Below are positions 49,601 through 59,083 of a DNA stretch of 64,000 nt, in pieces. Position numbers and translations under genes: made by a program. Within the stretch, counting starts at the first letter, position 1, and each line of letters starts with the position of its first letter. The notes under the pieces are model-generated. The model did no database searches, was not told the origin of the DNA, and saw nothing but the letters and a program-made list of their open reading frames with translations. The stretch comes from Misgurnus anguillicaudatus (Eukaryota; Chordata; Actinopteri; Cypriniformes; Cobitidae): positions 40,662,501-40,726,500 of the forward strand of contig NC_073339.2 of assembly GCF_027580225.2 (NCBI RefSeq), in the 5' to 3' direction.

Positions 49601-52600
49601 TAAGGTACATTCACATTATAAGCGACTTTTTCACTGTGTGTCGCTCGTCTCTTTCAAAAGGGGCGTTTCTAAATCTGGTTGTCAAACAAATGAGTAACGT
49701 CCACTCCAGTAACTAACGAGGGACGGATGACGTGAACTCCACTGCTTCGTTTTCACTGGTAGTCGCTCCGGAATGTTGCTCATAATTTGCATAAAGTAAA
49801 CATTTCTCAACTTTGTCGTGCAACTGCACACACCGCATCCAGTCGCCAACGGTGCCTGTCGCCGGAAGTTGCCAAGCTTCCATTGAAGTCAATGAGATCG
49901 CATCGCTCTGCTACTGCTAGTCGCTGCTAGTCTGAATGCAGTTTTATGCTGCATACAGACCAAATGCGAAGCATCGCGTTTTACTTTCTAGATTACTCGG
50001 GGGGATTTAATTCGCTACAGGTGAATTTTCCTCTTGAGTTGAATATTTTCAATCTGCGCAGAAGATGTGTTTGAGGTGAATAGCATTCGTGGTAATCGCG
50101 CTGCCCAATGTGCGTCATTCACATCCCTTGCGTGAATGCGTGTCTATTTGGGTCTTTGTATTGACTTGATATGTAAACCAGTAAAGCGTTTAAACGCAGC
50201 TGAAATTGCCAGGTGATGCTGACAGGTAACTGCCATTTCTTTAGCTGAGAGCTTTGGTTGATCAGTCATGGTATGATTGGTTTTTATAGTATTTGTCCCG
50301 CCCCTCCTCTACTGTGATTGGACAACTGAGTGAAAGTTGCATTTATAAGCTAAGAATTTCACCAAAAGCCAAAATGTTTCAACTCTCTGTGTTCAGTGCT
50401 GAGCGTGGAAAAAACACCAAACGCCAGCGCTGAGCTTGCAGCTTATCCTTTTTTTAGACTCTTAAAGGACAAGTTCGGTATTTTACACTTAAAGCCCTGT
50501 TTTCAGATTGTTTATGGTGAAATAGAACGGTTTTGACTAAAATCAGGTGCTTTACCATTTGTTGTAAACTTGTGGACCTATTTTTCCAAACGCCTCACAC
50601 CCGTATATTCTTCCGCTGAGAGCTTGAATAATACACTCCAGCCCAGGTGGTGGCGCTAATCCGCCATTGCCAATTGCAAGAATACAAACAAAGTTCCCGG
50701 CACAGAGTAATACCGTACCTCACAGAAAATCTAATACAAGTCAATGGAGTTGGCAAAAACTACGATAAAACCTGTTGGAAAGCATCTTTTGCAGCGATTT
50801 TTGTGTGAGCATATCAGTGAACACCCCTGACCACTCTGTGAGTTTCACGTCTTTGTTAACGAAAGTTTAATGCATTTTAGGAAGGATTGTTCCAGTGCAC
50901 CTATCAACCCATTATAGAGGTCGGAGGTGTAACACAAACACCCGAAAATTCTCGGGGCAGCCGCATATGTCGAAATTTCAGTCAAAACCGTTATATTTCA
51001 TCATAAACAATCTGAAAACAGGGCTTTAAGTGTAAAATATCGAACTTGTCCTTTAATAGATTCTGCCCACAACTCTGTATTTTTGAATGGCCTGATGCCA
51101 GGATTATGCAAATTTGATGCGAAAATTCAGAGCATTCGGGTTAATTTCATTATCTCATTTTTGCCCGAGGTATTGTTTCGCGGCTTTTGCATCTGACCTC
51201 CTCGGTTGAAAACGTAAACCAGCCGCAGGGGAAAAAAACGCTCTGGTGGACACAGGACCTACTAGTGCTCAATAACATTACACCCTCTTGCTCTGTGACA
51301 CATGCTGTCAGTTTTTTTGCTCTTTCTGTCAATAGTGTTGTGTAATAATCTCATGATTTATATCTTGAGCTTGTGTCGCATCATGTGTTATATTTTCCAC
51401 AGATTCTGTCTTGTGTTTGTCAGCTTCCTCCTCCACTGGGCACCTGCAATGTTCTCTTTTTCTCCTGTTTTTATTTTCCCTTACCGAGGTGTGAACAAAT
51501 ATACCAACAATAACACGTTATTGGGCTTTCAATGCGCATTTTGAAAAGTCTCCAAATTCGCAATCACACATACCTTCACACATTTACCCAGTAAGTCATG
51601 TAATGTAAGAAATATTAAGTTTTTCCTGTATTTAAGAGAAATAGTTGTTTATATACTTTATTTTAGTACCATCTTTTGACCTCCTTTGACCCTTTTCCCT
51701 CAAGTGTGTCCAATGCGCATTTTGAAAAACCTCCAAATATGCAATCACACATACATTCACACATTTACCCAGTAAGTCATGTAATAATGTATTGTAAGAA
51801 ATATTGAGTTTTTCCTGTATTCAAGAGGAATAGTTGTTTATGTACTTTATTTTAGTACCATCTTTTAACCCTTTTTGACCTTTCTCCCTGATGGAATCTG
51901 ACAATTCCATCATGGAACTGGGAAAAATCTTAGATTCCTACCAAAAAAGGTAAAGAGAGGGGAAGCAGCTAAATAAAGGTCTTAAAAATGTGCATGCCAT
52001 GTATCTTCTAGATATGTTAATGCATCTTTCATTGCCCTTCTAAAAACAGCTTAAATCTCCCTGAGATGGTTTGCAGGTCTCACGGCCTGGCCAACTTCTC
52101 CATTGGATAGGTTTAGTTTTAAGGGAGTTTTGGGTACTTTTCAGCTGGCCAGGTTGTAAGACCAGTTTAAACTCTGTCGGTTTTTTTGTTTGTAAGGAAT
52201 GCACAAGTTTGATAGAAAATTGTAATTATGGTGTTTTTTGTCCATTGCTCTGCAGACGTTGCAGTTCTTCGTGCTGTATGCCTGATGGCTTGCACCCACC
52301 TCACGTTTTGGTGTTGTCCTACACAGCTTCTGCTTGAAGATAAACCACCAAGATGAAGACCCTTGTCATCCAGCAGCACTACTCAAGTGTGTGTTTGTGT
52401 GAGATGAATATAAATGGATGGATGGTAGACAATGATGTCAGCATCTTAGCATACTCGTATTTTTCTGTGCAACTTTAAAGCTACTTGTGTTGTTCAAAAG
52501 CCCTAAAAAGTTTCCATTAGCAGAAGTCAACAGTTCTTTTCATTTATAATTTTATATTTGGATTTACATGCAAATAATTACACTTAAAATGTATTCTGAT

Positions 52601-52745
52601 TTCATGCAATCACATTTATATTAATGTGTAATTTAAAAATAATTAGTTTGTGTCAATGTCTGTTTTCTGCAGGATGCGAGTGAGGTACCAAAAACGACAA
52701 AAGCTGCAATTTGACACTAAACTTGGCTTGAATTTCCCATTTTGA
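34516..52745 (+). CDS. Unidentified multi-exon gene candidate
   Basis: I do not recognise this protein. Exon-like blocks on the plus strand have good acceptors and donors and compatible phases: 34516-34600, 35413-35514, 38002-38097, 40660-40686, a short block from 47109, 47725-47794 and a terminal block 52673-52745 with TGA. The first block gives a hydrophobic, membrane-like stretch followed by LQWLKKKDMPSR. The next two give about 66 residues with no stop, containing GKLVNLPVSLLVEGDITG and RLNNEHFTMQSYLERGP. The last two join as GSSQNKIFLQNDIR and RMRVRYQKRQKLQF. No start codon or upstream exon was found, so it may begin elsewhere. The intronic DNA is full of MITEs. Blocks 2 and 3 are the most convincing; the 40660 and 47109 blocks could be spurious. 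Confidence 0.38.
35413..35514 (+). CDS. Unidentified gene, block 2
   Basis: A strong pyrimidine tract precedes the acceptor ATGACAG and the donor is GTTTGC. 34 codons in phase 0, starting WTFLDGKLVNLPVSLL and ending TELRGIQ. Protein-like composition, no family recognised. Confidence 0.42.
35992..36283. repeat. MITE family F (TATAGACGGTTTC ends), complete
   Basis: TATAGACGGTTTCAGC on the left mirrors GAAATCGTCTATAG. Inside, AACACGTAACTTCCGGTAA and AAACCAAAACATTTGTTAT are shared with 42321-43661 and 48763-49026. Confidence 0.78.
37110..37335. repeat. GGATTAGGATGAAAA repeat, second copy
   Basis: GGGTTTAGGGTTAGGTTTAG followed by GATTAGGATGAAAACAGTG and AGCCTAAATCCTGTGAAATG, as in 29690-29780. 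The telomere-like start is degenerate. Confidence 0.5.
38002..38097 (+). CDS. Unidentified gene, block 3
   Basis: Very good acceptor TTTTTTCCATAG and donor GTGAGA. 32 codons, phase 0, VVFGGFSAETRLNNEHFT followed by MQSYLERGPAPFVL. Phase fits block 2 exactly. Confidence 0.45.
38576..38970. repeat. MITE family G (AAAGTCGCCATGAAACGG), copy 1
   Basis: Left AAAGTCGCCATGAAACGGAA and right TTTCATTGCGACTTTAAAG are inverted. Opposite-orientation copy at 49208-49560. Confidence 0.78.
40140..40352. repeat. hAT-like MITE, right part
   Basis: CTTTTATCATAAACCCCTTC to GAAGTCACGGGCCGACACTG, as in 12660-12875. The left end is absent. Confidence 0.6.
40660..40686 (+). CDS. Unidentified gene, possible 27-base microexon
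   Basis: Acceptor CTTTTACAG and donor GTATGT are both excellent, and the 27 bases keep phase 0 (MYPQLANWW). A block this short can arise by chance, so support is weak. Confidence 0.2.
41300..41452. repeat. Fragment of CCCCGCC foldback MITE
   Basis: AAGTTGGGTAAAAGCGGCAC and GGCAGGGAAGCGTTTTTGC match the 22580-23380 element in reverse. Confidence 0.5.
42096..42184. repeat. Short palindromic MITE (AAAGGGATAGTTCACCC)
   Basis: AAAGGGATAGTTCACCCAAA mirrors TTTTGGGTGAACTATCACTTT in 89 bp. End-like pieces at 5487-5512 and 46885-46920. Confidence 0.8.
42321..43661. repeat. MITE family F, interrupted by a 1053-bp element
   Basis: Left part TATAGACGGTTTCATCGG to CTTGTTATATA and right part AAATAAACTATATG to GAAACCATCTATA rebuild a reversed copy of 35992-36283. 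The insert is described separately. Confidence 0.82.
42498..43550. mobile_element. 1053-bp non-autonomous DNA transposon, TA target duplication
   Basis: Inverted ends of about 40 bp: CAGTTTTTCTCAGTCGCTTT (next bases GGTGCATTTCTCACATCACT) against AGTGATGTGAGAAATGCACC (then AAAGCGAATGAGAAAAACTG). TA is duplicated at 42496-42497 and 43551-43552, confirmed by the empty site in the sister MITE (TTATATAAATAAA). The interior has no long open frame. A Tc1/mariner- or ISL2EU-type parent is possible; I cannot decide. Confidence 0.85.
43672..43751 (+). repeat. tRNA-derived SINE head
   Basis: GTTCCTCTAGCTCAACTGGT (box A) and GGGTTCAATACCC (box B) with acceptor-like GGGAAC. The anticodon loop works out at six bases, so not a functional tRNA. 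Confidence 0.6.
44388..44485 (+). repeat. tRNA-derived SINE, degraded
   Basis: GTTCCTGTAGCTCAGAGCAT, a weak B box (GTGTTCGAATTAT) and the following ACCTTGAATGCACTGTATGC match the same SINE type as 22382 and 43672. Confidence 0.65.
44952..45870. mobile_element. 0.92 kb element GGGTGATTCTCAC, copy 1
   Basis: Ends GGGTGATTCTCACGAAA and TTTCCTGAGAATCACCC. ACAT duplicated at 44948-44951 and 45871-45874. Internal CATTACCGCAACAG, CTGTTGCGGTAATGA and CATTGCGGTAATGAGA are repeated in both directions. No long open frame. Almost the same sequence as 52798-53714. Confidence 0.9.
46027..46802. mobile_element. Long-TIR MITE (GCCGCTTTTTCATTGCATAGT), 776 bp
   Basis: The first about 55 bases (GTACCCCACGGTTTGGTTTG) are mirrored at the end (CCAAACCGTGGGGTACTATG, then GATGGAAAAGCGGC). 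No clear target duplication. No coding frame. Confidence 0.78.
47210..47640. repeat. Probable degraded repeat tail (GTCATGAGTGG ... CAGGATCATGACA)
   Basis: ACTGTCATGAGTGGTAAAG at the left and CTGACAGGATCATGACACAG at the right, with GGGCGGGGCTAGACTGGG inside, look like the 3' region of a fish retroelement. No coding part. Assignment is weak. Confidence 0.35.
47725..47794 (+). CDS. Unidentified gene, penultimate block
   Basis: Acceptor TTTCTTTGTAG, donor GTGATT; 70 bases. In the frame that joins the terminal block it reads ECEKVVCFLGSSQNKIFLQN. It needs one base from the previous exon, which a short exon 47109-47124 (donor GTATTG) would supply. Confidence 0.35.
48763..49026. repeat. MITE family F, nested copy
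   Basis: AACAAATGGCTTTCGTGGTC, AACACGTAACTTCCGGTAAA and GATTAAACGTCTATA, as in 35992-36283; the left tip is trimmed. Confidence 0.75.
49208..49560. repeat. MITE family G, copy 2 (reversed), nested
   Basis: GAAGTCGCAATGAAACTGAA to CCGTTTCATGGCGACTTTAA. The 107-codon open frame through it is an artefact of the repeat. Confidence 0.78.
49600..50460. repeat. Mosaic of MITE fragments
   Basis: TACATTCACATTATAAGCGA to GTCGCTGCTAGTCTGAATGC looks like one short element with repeated GTCGC motifs. A diverged family C piece (TGATTGGTTTTTATAGTATT, GTCCCGCCCCTCC) follows at 50220-50440. Confidence 0.45.
50464..51055. repeat. Foldback MITE (AAAGGACAAGTTCGGTATTT ends)
   Basis: About 80-bp arms are inverted: AAAGGACAAGTTCGGTATTT with CCCTGTTTTCAGATTGTTTA against AAACAATCTGAAAACAGGGC with ATCGAACTTGTCCTTT. 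About 590 bp. Confidence 0.85.
51531..51890. repeat. Two-copy tandem duplication, 179-bp unit
   Basis: CAATGCGCATTTTGAAAA begins each unit (51531 and 51710). CACACATTTACCCAGTAAGT and TTATTTTAGTACCATCTTTT recur at matching offsets. The second copy has a small insertion (AATAATGTATT). Confidence 0.88.
52673..52745 (+). CDS. Unidentified gene, possible terminal block
   Basis: Acceptor TTTTCTGCAG. After AG from the previous block, the first base completes Arg and the frame reads MRVRYQKRQKLQFDTKLGLN, then FPF and TGA. The basic C-terminus with a nearby good acceptor is suggestive only. An alternative acceptor at 52256 would give a different short tail. Confidence 0.3.
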
Positions 52746-52797
52746 CAAATCTATCTGAACCGGTAAAAGTCACACTCATACACAACCTTTTATATAC

Positions 52798-53714
52798 GGG
52801 TGATTCTCACGAAAACTTGGTTTTAAAAATGTCAAGCATGAAAATGTAAAAATTGCTTAACTTTACTTTTTTCCCACCAGACATTGAAAAACAAAGCCTG
52901 GAGTATATGGGAACATTAATTTAAAAACTTTTACTTATCATTTAACACTTTTTGTAACATAATTAAAAAAATTAGTCCTAAAAAATCTCATTACCGCAAC
53001 AGTCAGAAAACATCAACACTGACATATTTTCAAAATGACATGACAAACCTGAAAGAACATAATTTGGAGATTCTGCACATGCATTTAAAATCAAAGTATT
53101 ATGCTTCTATTAATTAAATTAACATTTAATAAGCATCTGTTGCGGTAATGATAATCAAAATGTCGTGTAAGCATTCAGACAAGACAATATTTCAAATTAA
53201 CTGTAAAAAAATTATCTTACCTGGTAGCCATCTTGAAGTAACTGGTCCATGTGCTTGGTCACTCAAAATCAAACTTTATTAAAATTCTGTATGTGTGCTT
53301 AAACTGTTCTCAAAAAGTGTTGCGGAGGATGAGAACATCAGGCATGGACACATCATTTTCCTAATTTTTCTTCATTATTATTATACATGAATATTCAGTA
53401 AATATTTTTTCTGTCATCTAAAGTAGTCTAGCAAAACATCCATTTATTTTTTTTCTTCATATTTTTGTGTTAATTTGATTAAATTACAACATAACGCATG
53501 TTCAAACACAGCCGGACACATTGCGGTAATGAGAATTTCAGCAGAAAATGAGATAAAATTTACAATTATAAATTCTTATGTTGAAATCACACATTGTGCA
53601 AGGTAGAACACAGTATTGTGTTAATTCTGATGCTTTTTAATGTTACTATATTACACATTTTAAAGCTAAAATCATTAGTGCCGTGGTGTTTCAATGGTTT
53701 CGTGAGAATCACCC
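52798..53714. mobile_element. 0.92 kb element GGGTGATTCTCAC, copy 2
   Basis: Same orientation as copy 1 and nearly identical along its length. Ends GGGTGATTCTCACGAAA and TTTCGTGAGAATCACCC. ATAC duplicated at 52794-52797 and 53715-53718, so it is an independent insertion, not a segmental duplication. Confidence 0.9.
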
Positions 53715-53719
53715 ATACA

Positions 53720-54800
53720 CACTATGTGTACTACCGTATATAACAAGACTGCATTTACAATATAAAGGATGCATGGTACAGTTTTCCTGTAATGGACCAT
53801 ATTCCTGTAAAGTCACCAAACGCCACCTCCTTCATAAATTAGATAAGGATATTAACCAAATCCTCTCAGCACATATTATACTTAATATTTTTCATGATTA
53901 TAGTTTGAATTTAGTTCATTGAATATTTTCCCTTTAAATCCGCCTAATCTTGGCCTTAGGCAATTCAGAAATACCACTTTGTTGACAGAATCCATTAAGA
54001 GTCTGATAAAAAATGCTAGTTTACTGTACAAGAAAACATGGCAGATGCATTAGAGGGTTTTGCATCTAAGCTCTTAGTATTTTTTATATATTTTTATGAT
54101 ATACTGTAGCTGGTGCTTTTGTGGGTCCATACACAGCACCAAAAAAGTCAAAAGAGCCCACCCTCATGTCTAATTCTGGTGCATGGATACAGCTTGGGCC
54201 CCGAGGGGTTTGGAGTCTGAAAATCTCATACAAGACACTAGAGTTTTTTTGCTTACTGTCTAAAATGACAGATAGCCCAAAAGATAAGCATGAGCAATAG
54301 TGATGATTGCCTTGTTTAGAACGCTGCTGTATTAAAATGAATCAACATGCTGATTCAGTGTTTACAATGTTGAGCTCTAGGTGGCAGCACTGCAATGAGG
54401 AGAAATTATGTATTGAGTATTACAAACTGGTGTCAGAAATTAATCAGGGCTAGAAAGGCCACAGATGTAGGTAAGGAATGTTTGAAAAAAAATACTTTAA
54501 TATCCTAATACAACTAAGCCTAGTCTTAATCTAAATCTGAAACAACATCTGAAGTATTCTGTTCTAGATTATTGTGGGTTTAAATTATTCCTAATAAATG
54601 AATGGTAGGCTGTGTGTTTTTTATAAGGTTGGGGGAAATTGAATTTGGAAAAGATAAGGTATAACTGAAATTTGGCTTGACTTTAAATTGGATTAAGTGT
54701 TACCAAGTGAAGTAATTTTTTTAAAGATCCAACTTTCACTTTTTACAGTGTATCTGATGCATTGGTTGTAATAAATGGAAGTAAGTGTGCAGTTATACCT
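53720..54800. other. Unremarkable intergenic sequence
   Basis: No exon or repeat family is recognised apart from a short TTTTTACAGTGT foldback end near 54740. Confidence 0.45.
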
Positions 54801-54804
54801 TTAT

Positions 54805-55252
54805 TTTTTACAAAGTTGTACAAATGTATTGGCATTAACTAACAATCAGCAATATAGTTTTTTCAACATTTATTAATCGTTCTTAAAGGCGGGGTGCATG
54901 ATCTCTGAAAGCCAATGTTGATATTTGAAATAACCTAAACAAACATGCCCCTACCCCAATAGAATCATTCATTTGATAGACCCGCCCCACACATACGCAA
55001 CCCAGGCCGACTCCATTTTCCAAAGTGTTTTTCAAAAATCATGCACCCCGCCTTTAATGTTAGTTAATAGCAAAACAATTGTTCGTAGTGCATGAACTAA
55101 TGTTAACAAATACAACATTTGATTTTAAAAATATATTAGTAAATATTGAAATGAACATATGGTTAATAAATGATGTAGATTCATTGATTATTGTTAGTTT
55201 GTATTAGGTAATGCATTAACAAATACAACCTTATTGTAAATTGTTACCATTA
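54805..55252. repeat. TTACAATAAGGTT-type repeat hosting another MITE
   Basis: The reversed family (TAATGCATTAACAAATACAA, CCTTATTGTAAATTGTTACC at the right end) is split by the element at 54883-55056. Confidence 0.68.
54883..55056. repeat. MITE AAAGGCGGGGTGCATGA, complete
   Basis: AAAGGCGGGGTGCATGATC mirrors ATCATGCACCCCGCCTTT in about 170 bp. A truncated copy starts at 63582. Confidence 0.85.
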
Positions 55253-55469
55253 ATAATTGATATTTTGAGTACGTATTGAACTAAAACAGGGGTACTCAAA
55301 TTTTTGGGGCCAGGGAGCTCTTATAGGGATGACCCACTTATACGTAATTATGACAGTTATTAAGCAGTTGCTTTTCTAAATTTATTGACTATTTTACACT
55401 CTTAAAATAAAGGTGCTTCACAATGCCGTAGTAGATTACCATTTTGGCTGCATGGTTCAAAAAGGAACC

Positions 55470-55888
55470 TTTAAAGGGGACATATCATGAAAATCAGACT
55501 CCATGTTTAGGTGCTATAATTGGGTCCCCAGTGCTTCTATCAACCTAGAAAATGTGAAAAAGATCAACCCAGCAACTTGGTAAACCATTTTCTGCAAGCA
55601 TGTGAAAAAAATAGGTCATTGAAATTTGGCTCCCATTATAACACCTCCCCTTAATCTGCACTATCCAACCACGGCACTGCCATTTAGTGCAGAAATCAGC
55701 TCGTTTGCATTTAAAAGGAGAAACCCCAAAACAGCACATTTTGGCTCAAACCTACAAAGTGGGAATTTTAACATGCCATAATAAATGATCTATAAGGTAT
55801 TTTGAGTTAGAACTTTACATATGTACTCTGGGCACATTAAAGATTTATTTGGCATCTTAAAAAAAGTCTTGTGAAATGTCCCCTTTAA
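55470..55888. repeat. GGGGACATATCATGAAA-type element, complete
   Basis: AAAGGGGACATATCATGAAA to GTGAAATGTCCCCTTTAA. Inverted ends GGGGACAT...ATGTCCCC. Confidence 0.8.
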
Positions 55889-56179
55889 CGTCCAATGCTG
55901 CTTGAAAAGGTACAACTTTGTACTTCAAGAGTGCATATTAGTACCTCACAACTACGTAATGGACCAAATGTATACATAAATGATATTGGGACCTATTAAA
56001 AAGTAGGCTACTTTTTATCAAGTGTATTGTCTTTAGATGGCCCTTATATGTAAATATGCCCTATAAATTGTGGACCACCAGGGGTCCCCTGACCCAACCC
56101 TACCTCAAGGGATTTCATGGTATTGTCAAGAAATATTAGATTGATTTATTTATTTTCATGTACACAATTTTCTTTATTT

Positions 56180-57060
56180 TTATGTCATTGCGTATGAATG
56201 TCATTACAGTAGCAGCCATTTTGAAATGTACAGTATTCCCTTTTTTCGCTACTCCTCCTTCATTTTGGTTCAATTGTTATGAAATTTGGCACAGATGATA
56301 TATGAAGTGAGTCGCACAGAAATGACTGAACAGAATTTTGATATTTATCTTTGTTCAAAAGTAATAAATGCATGAATTTATCGATGTTGACCCAAAAATG
56401 GTTCTAAGGCTGTATCTTGGTCATTCCTTGATCAATTGAAATGAAAGTTGGTACCCTTAATGTGGACCATAAACTGGGGGTCCATGCCAAATTTGAAGAC
56501 AGCGCCACCTATGGGTCACGAGATATGGAAAATGGCTATTTTTGCCAATAACTACTGAAATGTTTGTTAGAAAAATATGATCTTGGTGTCTATGGATTCC
56601 TTGATTTATGCTGAATCTGTCGATATGTATTGAACGAAGCGCTTATCGGCTACTTTGAAATTTGTCATTAATTGCGATATCTTTTAATCCATACGACGTA
56701 TCTGCTTAAAAATCGTTAGGGAGCTTCAGCATGATGTCCTGAAGGCACCTGAGAAGTCTGGAGACAGCGCCACCTATGGGTTATAAACTATAACAGTTAT
56801 TATTAAACCGCTTATAACTTCTATATACTTTGTTTTATATTCATTATCTTTGTGAAATTGTATTCACTGGTTTATGTCGATTGCAACAATCATTTTCCAA
56901 CATTATGTTCATGTGTGATTTTAAAGCATATTTCATCCTGTTTTTTGCTACTCCTTTTACAAATGTCATCTGATTTTATTAATTCTTGGCACACATAATC
57001 TTTGGACCAAGCCGCACAGAAATGACTGAACAGATTTTTGATATTCCGTTCTCTTCCTGA
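56180..57060. repeat. Repeat with paired GACAGCGCCACCTATGGGT motifs
   Basis: GACAGCGCCACCTATGGGT occurs at about 56498 and 56763. CGCACAGAAATGACTGAACAG occurs at about 56313 and 57013 with CTACTCCT nearby each time. It looks like an old, internally duplicated non-coding repeat; no ORF. Confidence 0.55.
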
Positions 57061-58774
57061 CAAATTCCTGCCAAAAGATGACTTTGCCAGTGACGTTGTC
57101 TCTTTGTCCTATTAAACTAATCTGACAATATTTGCACATGTTGTGCATTATTATACAAAATGTTCTTCTTGATGTCATTCTCACTTAAGCTATCTGATTG
57201 TCATATACATTGTATTTCTGTTATTTCTGCTACAGCTTCAGTGATTGGTGATAATTCATGTGCATTGTGATTCTGAGGTTGTGGGATCGAATCCAGGGTG
57301 GTTAATATTGCTTCTGTTCCAGACCTTGAATTTTCAGGGCTTGCTCTCATTTAATCAAAAATGTGTATTTGGTCATTCTCATCTTAACTTGTGTTCAAAT
57401 TCAAACTTTTCTACATCTGAACCGATCTTTTTTCTTATGCACAACAAATTTCTGCCATTTCTGCCCATTCAGCTCAGGGATGCAGCCTTTTCGGGCTTGG
57501 CCATTAATGCATTGGTTTTTCCATTTTTTATATTTTAAAACCATTGTCGCTTGGGGTTGGGGTTAAATATGGGTTTGGGTTAGGATGTTATTTTATGTAT
57601 TGGTTTAAAAAAAAATTATCTTCCAATTTTTAAACTGTTGACGCATGGGGTTGGGTTTAGGATTTCTAAAATGTCATTCTAACCCCAAGTGACAATGGTA
57701 AAAAAAGAAATAAATAAATAATGTAGAAACCAATACATAAAAGTCGTGCTCGGGGACGTGAAAGCAATACATAGAAATTTGTGTGTGCTGAGTTACACGA
57801 AAAAGAGCAATGTTATGTTCATGAACATGAATAAATCAATCAAATATTTCGTAAATATACCACAAAATGCTCTGAGATTGGGTTGCCGGACACCACTTTG
57901 AGAATATAGAAAATATAAAAAAATTTGTGGTGTTTGTATGCGTTTGGTTCCTCACACACATACATACAGTATGTTTTCACCCATACAGGCAGATGGATGT
58001 ATAAAACACCTAATAAAAACATTATTTGTGAGATGCTGGCTCAGCAGTTTCGAGAGTAATTGACCTGTCACTCCGTGTTGGTGTGCGTCTGCGTGTGTGT
58101 ACTCATTGTCTATCTAAACAAACACCTTGATGTCTAAATTGCACATAGAGGAGTGGAAACGTGTGCGATAGATTACCAATATAAAAAGAAAGCTGCATGC
58201 ACACACTAGGGAAGATCTTTGCATGTTTATTAGTAAGTGTACAGTATAATATATCTCTCGTGTCCATCTCCCCTTTGAATTCTCTATTAACACAATAGTG
58301 CTGATTCTGCACTGTTTGTTTGCCATAAAACAACTTATCAGGTTCTTCTATCTAAGGCGCCCACTTTCTCCATTCACATTAATCTTTTTGTTATAAAATG
58401 AATGTTAACAAACGCTTAATTCATCTAGGGAGCGTTTGTTTTAGCTCATATACCTCAGCATGGGTGCGTTTGCTTGTGTGTTTCTGTGATCATTTAGCGG
58501 TGACTACAATTTGCTCTCATCAAGGCCAAAGGTTGCTTAGCAACTCACCTGCAGTTAATGTCCTTTTGGCAGATGAGGCTTTGAATGCAAGTACTTATAT
58601 TCTTAACCACATCAATAAACTTACAAGCAGTACACGTTTTGCATCTGATTATCTTTTTTATGTGCCTGGGTTTGTTTGTGACTACATTTAAAAACTCGTG
58701 TACACTGTACGTTTCTAAATCGATCCTTTTGTGCAGTTTTGTGTGTGGAGGTAATAAAACAATACAGTTCATTA

Positions 58775-58865
58775 TAGGTCTTTACACCACCGATAATACA
58801 GTTATGTTTATTAGATTGTATTTCTGTCAAGAGGTCCTTCTAAAAGTCCCACATTGCACCTTTAA
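58775..58865. repeat. MITE family B, right end
   Basis: TAGGTCTTTACACCACCGAT to CCACATTGCACCTTTAAA corresponds to the right 90 bp of the 1262-1625 copy. Confidence 0.65.
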
Positions 58866-58924
58866 ATTTGATTGAATTTTAATGTTTTACTTGTATTGTT
58901 TTAGTATATTATGTATACAATCTA

Positions 58925-59083
58925 AAAATGCTAGATTATTTTGACCTAGCAGTGGGTCAAAAAGGGACAAACCCAGCCATTGGGTTAAATTATCCCCGAA
59001 AATGTTTAGATTTGATCCAACAATGGGTTTAATCAACCCAGCTTTTGATAAATTACAACCCAGCGGGTTGGGATGAAAATGAA
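58925..59083. repeat. AACCCAGC-type MITE, adjoining a Tc1 fragment
   Basis: CAGTGGGTCAAAAAGGGAC, GATCCAACAATGGGTTTAAT and AACCCAGCGGGTTGGGATGA. Its right end is replaced by Tc1 sequence at about 59084. Confidence 0.6.

Noticed and set aside
49374..49697. 107-codon open frame
   Set aside because: Lies in MITE family G and its flank; no splice or family support.
44952..53714. Segmental duplication of an 8 kb block
   Set aside because: Only the 0.92 kb elements match; flanks differ and each copy has its own 4-bp target duplication, so these are two insertions.
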